Positions 1-5,355 of a stretch of DNA of 7,235 nt are shown in pieces. Position 1 is the stretch's first letter. The number at the start of each line of letters is the position of its first letter. A model generated the notes under the pieces. That model worked only from the letters and a program-made list of their open reading frames with translations, had not been told where the DNA came from and made no database searches. Origin of the DNA: an uncultured Oscillospiraceae bacterium (GTDB lineage: Bacteria > Bacillota > Clostridia > Oscillospirales > Oscillospiraceae); assembly GCA_934643765.1 (NCBI GenBank), contig CAKUCT010000097.1:1-7235 (forward strand). The letters are read 5' to 3'. The translations under genes were made by a program, and so were the position numbers.

Positions 1-854
1 ATGCGCTCCTGCTCGATCTCGTATAGCTTGGAGGCCAGCATCTGCATGCACTTTTCGCGGTTCTGCACCTGCGAGCGCTCCTCCTGACACGAGACCACAA
101 TACCGGATGGCTTGTGAATCAGCCGCACGGCGGAAGAGGTCTTATTGATATGCTGTCCGCCGGCGCCCGACGAGCGGAAGACCTGCATCTCAATATCCTC
201 CGGGCGGATATCAACCTCGGCTTCTTCCATTTCGGGAAGCACGGCGACAGTCGCCGTTGAGGTATGGACGCGCCCGCCGGATTCCGTTTCCGGCACGCGC
301 TGCACGCGGTGGACGCCGGACTCAAATTTGAGCCTCGAGTACGCGCCGTCGCCGTCTATTTCAAAATCGGCTTCCTTGATGCCGCCGAGCTCTGTTTCGT
401 TGTAGTTCAGCAGCGTCACCTTCCAGCCCTTATTCTGCGCGTACATGGTGTACATCCGGTATAAGCTGTGGGCAAAAAGGGCGCTCTCTTCCCCGCCGAC
501 GCCGCCGCGGATTTCCACAATCACGCTCTTCTCATCGTTCGGGTCGCGCGGCAGAAGCAGAATTTTAAGCTCCTGCGCCAGCGTGTCCAGCTGCTTTTTG
601 CAGGCAGTATACTCCTCCTGGCACAGCTCCTTCATCTCCGGGTCCAGCTCGCCGGAATCCAGCATTTCGCGCAGCTCGCCGCTTTCGGTTTCCGCCTTGC
701 GGTAGCTGCGGTAAGCTGTGACGATGGGCTCCAGACGCTTCTGCTCGCGCAGAAGCTTTGAGGCGGCCTTGGGATCAGCATAAAAATCCGGCTGCCCGGC
801 GCGCTCGGCCATTTCCATATATCGCTCTTCAACGAGACGTAATTTCTCCAGCAT
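1..854 (-). CDS. prfA: Peptide chain release factor 1 (RF1), C-terminus cut by window edge
   Basis: Cytoplasmic class I release factor that recognises UAA and UAG in the ribosomal A site and triggers hydrolysis of peptidyl-tRNA. About 284 codons are present from the ATG at 854-852; the family is usually about 355-360 residues, so roughly the last 70 lie beyond position 1. The reading begins MLEKLRLVEERY. The peptidyl-transferase motif GGQ is at residues 232-234 (bases 153-161) in the context SSGAGGQHINKTSSAVR. The stop-codon reading tripeptide PxT is PET at residues 188-190 (bases 285-293), followed by ESGGRVHTSTATVAV. PxT rather than SPF shows RF1, not RF2. The positions agree closely with the well-known E. 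coli RF1 numbering. The start is supported by a GAGG ribosome site at 861-864, six to seven bases upstream. In many Firmicutes prmC, the methylase of the GGQ glutamine, follows prfA, but that region is outside the window. Identification is very secure. Confidence 0.97.
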   Translation of the reverse strand, partial: MLEKLRLVEERYMEMAERAGQPDFYADPKAASKLLREQKRLEPIVTAYRSYRKAETESGELREMLDSGELDPEMKELCQEEYTACKKQLDTLAQELKILLLPRDPNDEKSVIVEIRGGVGGEESALFAHSLYRMYTMYAQNKGWKVTLLNYNETELGGIKEADFEIDGDGAYSRLKFESGVHRVQRVPETESGGRVHTSTATVAVLPEMEEAEVDIRPEDIEMQVFRSSGAGGQHINKTSSAVRLIHKPSGIVVSCQEERSQVQNREKCMQMLASKLYEIEQER

Positions 855-868
855 ACGTTTCCTCACAG

Positions 869-890
869 ATGCCTGCGTTTCACAGGGCAT
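869..890 (-). other. Small hairpin in the prfA leader
   Basis: Seven base pairs with a one-base bulge and a seven-base loop: 869-875 pairs with 883-890, with 885 unpaired. In the minus-strand transcript it ends about four bases before the GAGG ribosome site of prfA. It could modulate translation or RNA stability, but it is short and may mean nothing. Confidence 0.3.
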
Positions 891-907
891 ATTTTTCTAC
901 ATATCAT
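879..907 (+). promoter_or_regulatory. Possible sigma-A promoter of the deacetylase gene
   Basis: On the plus strand there is TTCACA (879-884), 17 bases, then TATCAT (902-907), each hexamer one mismatch from consensus. It would give a leader of about 78 bases before the ATG at 992. Its -10 shares two bases with the -10 of the divergent prfA promoter. No better plus-strand candidate was seen in the 855-991 gap; CATACT at 955-960 lacks a matching -35. Confidence 0.45.
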
Positions 908-934
908 CATACTCTATTTTTCCCGCGCCGTCAA
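906..934 (-). promoter_or_regulatory. Predicted sigma-A promoter of prfA
   Basis: On the minus strand there is a -35 TTGACG (929-934), a 17-base spacer and a -10 TATGAT (906-911), each one mismatch from consensus. Transcription would start near 899, giving a leader of about 45 bases before the prfA ATG at 854. The leader holds a small hairpin at 869-890. This is read directly from the sequence; activity is inferred. Confidence 0.72.
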
Positions 935-991
935 ATATCCGCACTGCTTTTGTGCATACTATCCCCAGGAAAAACGAAGGGAAGCGAAAAT

Positions 992-1687
992 ATGAGACGG
1001 GCGGGAATTTTTTTGCTGACGCTGGCGCTGCTGCTGGCCAGCCTGCCGGGCGCGCAGGCCGGCGCACAGAGCGCAAAGGGATATCTGGCGCTGACATTTG
1101 ACGACGGGCCGTCCGGGCCGGTGACGCAGGCGCTTCTGGACGGGCTTGCGGCGCGCGGGATAAACGCAACGTTCTTTGTCTGCGGCTACCGGATGGAGCA
1201 GTATCCGGAGGTTCTGCAGCGCATAGCTGAAGACGGGCACGAGCTGGGCCTGCACAGCTTCTGCCACACGTATATGCAGCATATGACCATGCCGGAGGCG
1301 ATGGAAGATCTGTCGGAGTGCATGCAGCAGATGACGGAGCTCACGGGCCTGACGCCCAAGCTCTTCCGCCCGCCCGGCGGGCTGTATTCCGATGCGCTGC
1401 TGCAGGCGGCGGGCGCGTTTGATCTGTCTGTGATTTTGTGGTCCGTGGACCCGTGCGACTGGGATAAAAGCAAAAGCGGACAGGTGCTGCCGTTTTTGCT
1501 GGCAAACGCAGGAGCGGGCGATATTGTCCTGATGCATGATCTGTCAGACGCGTCCGTGCGCGCGGCGCTTTCGTTTGTCGACGCCATGCAGGCCCGGGGA
1601 TACACGTTTTGTACCGTCTCGGAGCTTGCCGCGCTTTCCGGCGCGCCGCTTTGTCCCGGCGAACGCTACAGCTGTTTCCGCCGTTGA
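992..1687 (+). CDS. Secreted NodB-type polysaccharide deacetylase (carbohydrate esterase 4)
   Basis: Predicted metal-dependent N-deacetylase acting outside the membrane on peptidoglycan or another N-acetylated glycan; 231 residues. Residues 1-23 form a signal peptide: MRR, a Leu/Ala-rich core, and a likely cleavage after AQA. All five NodB motifs are present: TFDDGPS with catalytic Asp37 and metal-binding Asp38; HSFCH with metal ligands His88 and His92; RPPGG at 126-130; the W150-SVDPCDW segment; and IVLMHD with His182. The domain fills almost the whole mature protein, with no SH3, LysM or choline-binding tail, so any wall targeting is not visible. The frame is open back to 758, but the ATG at 992 is chosen because it starts the signal peptide and has an AAGGG ribosome site at 977-981. 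The exact substrate (MurNAc, GlcNAc or other glycan) cannot be told from sequence alone. It resembles the sporulation PdaA/PdaB and YheN/YlxY-type deacetylases only in general. No terminator separates it from the cyclo-ligase gene 60 bases on. Confidence 0.92.
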   Translation: MRRAGIFLLTLALLLASLPGAQAGAQSAKGYLALTFDDGPSGPVTQALLDGLAARGINATFFVCGYRMEQYPEVLQRIAEDGHELGLHSFCHTYMQHMTMPEAMEDLSECMQQMTELTGLTPKLFRPPGGLYSDALLQAAGAFDLSVILWSVDPCDWDKSKSGQVLPFLLANAGAGDIVLMHDLSDASVRAALSFVDAMQARGYTFCTVSELAALSGAPLCPGERYSCFRR

Positions 1688-1712
1688 CGAACGGCGCCTC
1701 TTGTTCTAAAAT
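1684..1712 (+). promoter_or_regulatory. Predicted sigma-A promoter of the cyclo-ligase gene
   Basis: TTGACG (1684-1689), a 17-base spacer and TAAAAT (1707-1712), each hexamer one mismatch from consensus. The -35 overlaps the TGA stop of the deacetylase gene (1685-1687). The start would fall near 1719, about 29 bases before the ATG at 1748. The deacetylase transcript may also read through, as no terminator lies between the genes. Confidence 0.62.
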
Positions 1713-1723
1713 AGACAAAAGAA

Positions 1724-1736
1724 TGTAAGCGTTACA
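1724..1736 (+). promoter_or_regulatory. Perfect 13-base palindrome, possible operator
   Basis: TGTAA-GCG-TTACA has perfect five-base arms around a three-base centre. It lies just after the predicted transcription start and its last base is the first of the AGGAGG ribosome site (1736-1741). It resembles the catabolite-responsive element bound by CcpA (optimal form TGTAAGCGCTTACA) but is one base shorter at the centre. A LacI/GalR-type regulator could bind it, but that is inference. As RNA it could also form a small five-pair hairpin against the ribosome site. Confidence 0.4.
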
Positions 1737-1747
1737 GGAGGCGGACG

Positions 1748-2299
1748 ATGGATAAAAAAGAACTCCGCGCGGCCATCCGCGCGAAAAAGCGCGCGATGAG
1801 CGAGGCGCAGATTGATGCATGCAGCGAAAAGCTTGCCGCGCTCTTCCACGCGCACCCGGCCTATCAGGCGGCAAAGAGCATTTATGGGTATCTGCCGTAT
1901 AATCAGGAGGTGCGCACGGTACCGATGCTGCGCCAGGCGCAGCTCGACGGCAAGCGCGTGGCCGTGCCGAAGGTCTATGGCGACACGATGAAGTTTCTCT
2001 GGCTGGATGATCTTTCGGCCGTTGCGCCGGGCGCGTTCGGTATTCCGGAGCCCATCGCAGACGGCCCGGAGGCTGACGACGAACAGGCGCTGGTTTTGAT
2101 GCCGGGCCTGGCCTTTGACCCGCAGGGGCACCGCTGCGGCTACGGCGGCGGATTTTATGATAAATTCCTGGCCGCGCACCCCACGCACCCGACGGTTGCG
2201 CTGTGCTACGGGTTCCAGATGTTTGACCATCTGGACACCGACGATTATGATGTGCCGGTCGATGCGGTGCTGAGCGCGGATGTGGAGGGGCTGGCGTGA
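1748..2299 (+). CDS. 5-formyltetrahydrofolate cyclo-ligase (5,10-methenyl-THF synthetase)
   Basis: Converts 5-formyltetrahydrofolate with ATP to 5,10-methenyltetrahydrofolate in the cytoplasm, recycling the storage or inhibitory folate form into the one-carbon pool. The 183-residue length is typical for the family. The N-terminus has the basic KKELR helix expected near the ATP site. YNQEVRT at 51-57 carries the glutamate that matches the folate-contacting position. The hallmark nucleotide-binding segment runs from about 118 to 138: MPGLAFD followed by HRCGYGGGFYD. The DVPVDAVLS end is also typical. The family has been called ygfA, fau or yqgN in different organisms, so I give no symbol. The start is firm: ATG at 1748 with AGGAGG six bases upstream. 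The stop overlaps the GTG of the next gene, so the two are probably co-translated. Confidence 0.95.
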   Translation: MDKKELRAAIRAKKRAMSEAQIDACSEKLAALFHAHPAYQAAKSIYGYLPYNQEVRTVPMLRQAQLDGKRVAVPKVYGDTMKFLWLDDLSAVAPGAFGIPEPIADGPEADDEQALVLMPGLAFDPQGHRCGYGGGFYDKFLAAHPTHPTVALCYGFQMFDHLDTDDYDVPVDAVLSADVEGLA

Positions 2300-2883
2300 G
2301 ATTTGTCTGGATTTTACTGATCGGCGCGGTCGTTTTTCTGTGCTGCTTTCTGGTTGACAAGCTGCTGGGGAAGCTGTTTCCCAAGAGCGCACTGGAAAAG
2401 AGCAAAAATGTCGTCCGCCCGCCAAGAAAGAGCGCCATATTCGGCATCCTGATGGTGTTTTTCCCGATTGTTGCGCTTTTATTCTGGATGCCGGAGGGCG
2501 GCGATACGCTGCTTCTGATCGGCTGCATCGGCGCAATCGCAATGGGCATTTTCCTGCTGATTACATATTTCTCGGTTTCCATCTACTATGGCGATGAGAC
2601 GTTCTTATACAAGACGCTGCGCGGCGGGAAAAAGGAATACCACTACAGCCAGATCAAGGGCCAGCGGAGCTTGATGACGCGCGGCGGCATCAATACGATT
2701 CTGTTCGTCGGAGACGATGAAATCAACCTCTACAGCGCCATGCAGAACCTCAACGCGTTTTTGAACAAGGCGTTTTTTGCCTGGTGCCGGGGCAAGGGGA
2801 TTGATCCGGACACGGTGGAAAACAATCCGCGGATGTTTACCTGGTTCCCGGACCCGGACGGAAAAACAGACGAAGAAACATAA
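2296..2883 (+). CDS. Uncharacterised membrane protein with three TM segments and a cytosolic C-terminal domain
   Basis: I do not recognise a named family. The product is 195 residues. Hydrophobic segments lie at about 3-20, 47-65 and 71-93, with a basic stretch (35-45, including KNVVRPPRKS) between the first two. From about 94 to 160 the pattern suggests alternating beta strands ending in a helix: SVSIYYGDETFLYKT, then EYHYSQIKG, then INTILFVG, then EINLYSAMQNLNAFL. This is reminiscent of bacterial PH-like domains found after paired TM helices, but that is an impression from the pattern, not a match. The C-terminus is acidic and polar (DPDGKTDEET). The start is the GTG at 2296, which overlaps the cyclo-ligase TGA by four bases (GTGA) and has GGAGGGG at 2284-2290 five bases upstream; this indicates translational coupling. 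The gene is followed directly by a terminator. A link to folate metabolism is not implied by anything in the protein. Confidence 0.85.
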   Translation: MRFVWILLIGAVVFLCCFLVDKLLGKLFPKSALEKSKNVVRPPRKSAIFGILMVFFPIVALLFWMPEGGDTLLLIGCIGAIAMGIFLLITYFSVSIYYGDETFLYKTLRGGKKEYHYSQIKGQRSLMTRGGINTILFVGDDEINLYSAMQNLNAFLNKAFFAWCRGKGIDPDTVENNPRMFTWFPDPDGKTDEET

Positions 2884-2885
2884 CG

Positions 2886-2921
2886 AAAGGCCCGCACCAT
2901 GCAAATGGCGCGGGCTTTTTT
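2886..2921 (+). terminator. Intrinsic terminator at the convergent gene junction
   Basis: The hairpin pairs 2890-2900 with 2905-2915, eleven positions with one A/C mismatch and a GCAA tetraloop, followed by a run of six T (2916-2921). AAAG just before the stem can extend pairing into the T run. It begins a few bases after the membrane-protein stop codon. The T run overlaps the stop codon of the oppositely oriented Nudix gene (2920-2922). On the minus strand the hairpin is followed only by a short CTTTCG, so action for the Nudix transcript is possible but weaker. Confidence 0.85.
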
Positions 2922-3474
2922 ATAGAATTTGGCTTTTGTCCATCAGCTTCTGATAGATCACGCACATCTCGGGCTCGCGGGTGTTGGAAAGCACCTCGTC
3001 CAATGCGAACCAGCGCACGCCGCTGTTTTCGTCCGGCTTGATATGTAGCGCCTGATCCTCTTCGGCCTGCAGAAGATAGGTCACATTCAGATGCAGGTGC
3101 GTCGAGACATAGCGCCCGCGCTTGACATGGCCGTTTACGCCGAGGATTTCCACCGAAAAAATATCGGAAGAAACGGGCGTTGTCTGCACGCCGGACTCCT
3201 CCAGAACCTCTTTCTGCGCCACGGCGAGAAGATCCTCCATACCGTCGGTGTGCCCGCCGAGCCAGGCCCAGGAATCGTAGATATTGTGATAGGCCATCAG
3301 CACCTTCGTCCGCGCAGGATTGACCACCCAGCTGGACGCGGTCAGGTGCGCCATCTCATTTTCCCGGGTGTAGAGATTAGAAAACATGGCCATGTACTGC
3401 AGCATCAGCCGCCGGTCAGACGCTTCTTGTTCGTTTGCGGGCCGGAAGGCACGCAGCTGCTGTTCCAGATTCAT
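2920..3474 (-). CDS. Nudix hydrolase family protein
   Basis: Predicted Mg-dependent hydrolase of a nucleoside diphosphate linked to another group; 184 residues, cytoplasmic. The Nudix box lies at residues 74-96: Gly74, x5, Glu80, x7, Lys88-Glu89, V-L, Glu92-Glu93, x, Gly95-Val96. All the metal-binding glutamates are there, but the usual arginine before the first of them is lysine (codon 3211-3213). The segment SSWVVNPARTKVLMAYHNIYDSW before the box is the usual first strands of the fold, and VRWFALDEV (about 153-161) is the usual C-terminal strand and helix. Residues 1-45 form an extra N-terminal helical part. Substrate cannot be told; an isopentenyl-diphosphate isomerase or NADH pyrophosphatase assignment is not supported. 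The start has GGAGG at 3481-3485, six bases upstream. It is the last gene of the minus-strand transporter operon, 69 bases after the AEC gene. Confidence 0.93.
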   Translation of the reverse strand: MNLEQQLRAFRPANEQEASDRRLMLQYMAMFSNLYTRENEMAHLTASSWVVNPARTKVLMAYHNIYDSWAWLGGHTDGMEDLLAVAQKEVLEESGVQTTPVSSDIFSVEILGVNGHVKRGRYVSTHLHLNVTYLLQAEEDQALHIKPDENSGVRWFALDEVLSNTREPEMCVIYQKLMDKSQIL

Positions 3475-3498
3475 AGAAAACCTCCGTTTTATGAGAAT

Positions 3499-3524
3499 GC
3501 GGCAGCGGGAACGCTCGCTGCCGC
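3499..3524. other. Perfect 9-bp inverted repeat between the AEC and Nudix genes
   Basis: 3499-3507 (GCGGCAGCG) pairs perfectly with 3516-3524 around an eight-base loop. In the minus-strand operon transcript the stem is followed by CATTCTCAT, which lacks a proper U run, so it is more likely an mRNA processing or stability element or a partial terminator than a full one. On the plus strand it is followed by CATGTTTTT, but no plus-strand gene ends there. Confidence 0.5.
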
Positions 3525-3543
3525 CATGTTTTTAGATACACCC

Positions 3544-4464
3544 CTAACCGAACAAGAGCTGCATCATCAGCGGAATTGTCACCATCGACAAAAGCGTCGA
3601 GATCATTACGCCGGAGGACGCCAGAGCGTGGTTGCCGCCGTAGAGATAGGAGATGTTGGTTGCGTTGGTGGCCGTCGGCATGCACAGCGCGACAATGACG
3701 ATGCCGAGAATCAGCTGATTGCTGATCAGATTATGTAGCAGCGCGAACGCCAGCAGCGGCACCAGAATCATCTTGCAGCCAAACAGCGCGTACAGCCGCC
3801 AGTTGGTGAAGACCTGTTTGAGCGGCATCAGCGACAGCGCGCAGCCCGTGATGAACATGATGAGCGGCGAAGTGCACTGCCCGACAAACGAGCACGAGGC
3901 GGCAACCACGGCCGGAACCTCAAAGCCTGTCAGATAAATGGTGTAGGCGGTCAAGGACGCGAGAATGCAGGGGTTTTTCAGAATGCTCCAGTGCAGATAG
4001 AACTTCCCGTGCCCGCTGACCAGGTGCACGCCGTAGCTCCAGCTGAACAGCTGCGAGCAGAGGATGAACACCGTGACATAGAACGAAGCGTCCGCGCCGA
4101 ACAGCGCCTGCACAATCGGGTAGCCGACATAGCTCATGTTGCAGAAGATGAACAAAAAGCGCATCAGCCCCGTATCCTCCGGCGCGCCATGCAGCAGACG
4201 GACGACGGGGCGGCTTAAGAGAATGTTGGTGCCGTAGAGCAAAAACGCAATGCCCGTCAGCATCAGGACTTCGCGGTTGCTCAGAAGATGGGCCTTGCCC
4301 ATGACGGAACTGAGTGTCAGCATCGGGCTTGTCAGCTTGACGACCAGCTTGGAGATGGCGCGGTTGGCCGAATCGTCCAGCACCTTGGTCTTTCCGCAGA
4401 CAAAGCCCGCCGCGATGGCGAAAAATAACACGAGCATTTTCTCAATCAGCGCAGGAATGTTCAT
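3544..4464 (-). CDS. AEC family (auxin efflux carrier type) transporter
   Basis: Integral membrane protein of the bile/arsenite/riboflavin-type fold superfamily, 306 residues, with about ten hydrophobic segments, close to the normal length for bacterial members. Family marks are the CNMSYVGYPIVQALFG segment at about 108-123, at the end of the first half, and the MPTATNATNISYLYGG segment at about 262-277, the broken helix of the second half. The N-terminal helix is followed by GKTKVLDDSANRAISKLVVKLTSPML, also typical. Members include malate, malonate and other organic-acid transporters, often called permeases or malonate transporters; the substrate here is not predictable. The start is supported by GAGG at 4470-4473 five bases upstream. 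It lies 57 bases after the zinc-motif protein and 69 before the Nudix gene in the same direction, with no clear terminator between. Confidence 0.93.
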   Translation of the reverse strand: MNIPALIEKMLVLFFAIAAGFVCGKTKVLDDSANRAISKLVVKLTSPMLTLSSVMGKAHLLSNREVLMLTGIAFLLYGTNILLSRPVVRLLHGAPEDTGLMRFLFIFCNMSYVGYPIVQALFGADASFYVTVFILCSQLFSWSYGVHLVSGHGKFYLHWSILKNPCILASLTAYTIYLTGFEVPAVVAASCSFVGQCTSPLIMFITGCALSLMPLKQVFTNWRLYALFGCKMILVPLLAFALLHNLISNQLILGIVIVALCMPTATNATNISYLYGGNHALASSGVMISTLLSMVTIPLMMQLLFG

Positions 4465-4521
4465 AAAAACCTCTTTTCCGCATGCCGGAACGGGCGCATA
4501 CAGGCTTGATGGGAACGCCGC

Positions 4522-5331
4522 TCAGCCGAAGCAGCTCGGGCACGGCTTATAGCCGTTGGCCTCAGCCAGCTTCCGGCTGTAGGCCCAGAAGCTGGTCTGC
4601 GCAAATTTGTCGCAGCCGTATTTATGATAGTAGCCGGTGCCATCGTTTTCCACGAACACGACATACGAATCCATGAACTTGGATTTCGTCAGAAACAGCC
4701 GGTTTGACGAGGCAAGCTCTTCATTGGTGGCCGTCAGCGTCTGCACCGACTGCTCCAGCGCCGCATTTTCCTGCTGGAGCGCCTCGTTTTCCTCTGTCAT
4801 CCGGTCAAGCTCCGCCTGCTGGGTGGTCATATCATACTGCGTCTGGCTGACGGTGCTCTGTGCGGAGGAAAAGCTCTGCTTGAGATCGTCGATGGTCTGC
4901 TCCTGCTCGGAGAGCTTATCCTTGGCAGCCAGCAATTCCTGCTCCGTGTCGGCAAGCGACTGCTCAAGCGTTGCAAGCGTCTGCTCGCGCTCTTCCAGAT
5001 CGGACTCGCGCAGCCGGAGCGAGGCCCGCTGCTTTGCGCCTCTGGAGATCAGATAGATGCTAAGGCCCATGGAAATGGCAGTAATTACGCACAAAATGGC
5101 GATGATGGCGCCCGTGCGGCGCTTTTTGGGCGCGCCTTTGATTGGCTCGGGCGCTTTTTGCGCGGGTTTCGGCGCGGGCGCGCGTTTGACCGGCGTCTGC
5201 ATCCGGCCGGCGGAAGACGGCGCCGGGCGCGGACGAGAAGGCTCAACAAACACGTCCGGGTTCAGGGCGCATTCCTTGCAGAACAGCTCGCCGTCCGCGA
5301 TCGGGCGGCCGCATTTGATACAGGTATTCAT
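4522..5331 (-). CDS. Membrane-anchored coiled-coil protein with N-terminal zinc ribbon and C-terminal zinc-type motif
   Basis: No named family is recognised; 269 residues. Four parts are visible. Residues 4-21 are a zinc ribbon, Cys4-x2-Cys7-x10-Cys18-x2-Cys21. Residues 30-72 are a Pro/Ala/Lys-rich linker ending in KKRR. Residues 74-96 are a single membrane helix. Residues about 101-213 are rich in Glu, Gln, Leu and Ala with heptad-like spacing, a long coiled coil. The C-terminal part has VVFVENDGTGYYHKYGCDKF and ends GYKPCPSC: His236, Cys240, Cys264 and Cys267, a spacing like the small Y-H-x3-C ... GY-x-PC-x2-C module seen at the ends of many Firmicute proteins. With the positive flank before the helix, the ribbon should be cytosolic and the coiled coil and tail outside; this is inference. 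The start has a GAGAGG ribosome site six bases upstream. It sits 24 bases after the MFS gene and before the AEC gene, suggesting co-expression, but its role in transport is unknown. Confidence 0.88.
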   Translation of the reverse strand: MNTCIKCGRPIADGELFCKECALNPDVFVEPSRPRPAPSSAGRMQTPVKRAPAPKPAQKAPEPIKGAPKKRRTGAIIAILCVITAISMGLSIYLISRGAKQRASLRLRESDLEEREQTLATLEQSLADTEQELLAAKDKLSEQEQTIDDLKQSFSSAQSTVSQTQYDMTTQQAELDRMTEENEALQQENAALEQSVQTLTATNEELASSNRLFLTKSKFMDSYVVFVENDGTGYYHKYGCDKFAQTSFWAYSRKLAEANGYKPCPSCFG

Positions 5332-5355
5332 AGAAAACCTCTCTTTCCGGGGAAA

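Noticed and set aside
758..991. N-terminal extension of the deacetylase frame back to 758
   Set aside because: The extension runs over the prfA start and both promoters, has no ribosome site, and would bury the clear signal peptide that starts at 992.
1341..2582. Long open frame on the minus strand (413 codons) opposite the deacetylase and cyclo-ligase
   Set aside because: Product is Arg/Pro/Ser-rich with no domain or membrane pattern and runs antisense to clearly real genes; it is a product of GC-rich codon bias.
4476..4490. Short hairpin TTCCG-CATGC-CGGAA upstream of the AEC ribosome site
   Set aside because: Only five base pairs; too weak to call a terminator or riboswitch.
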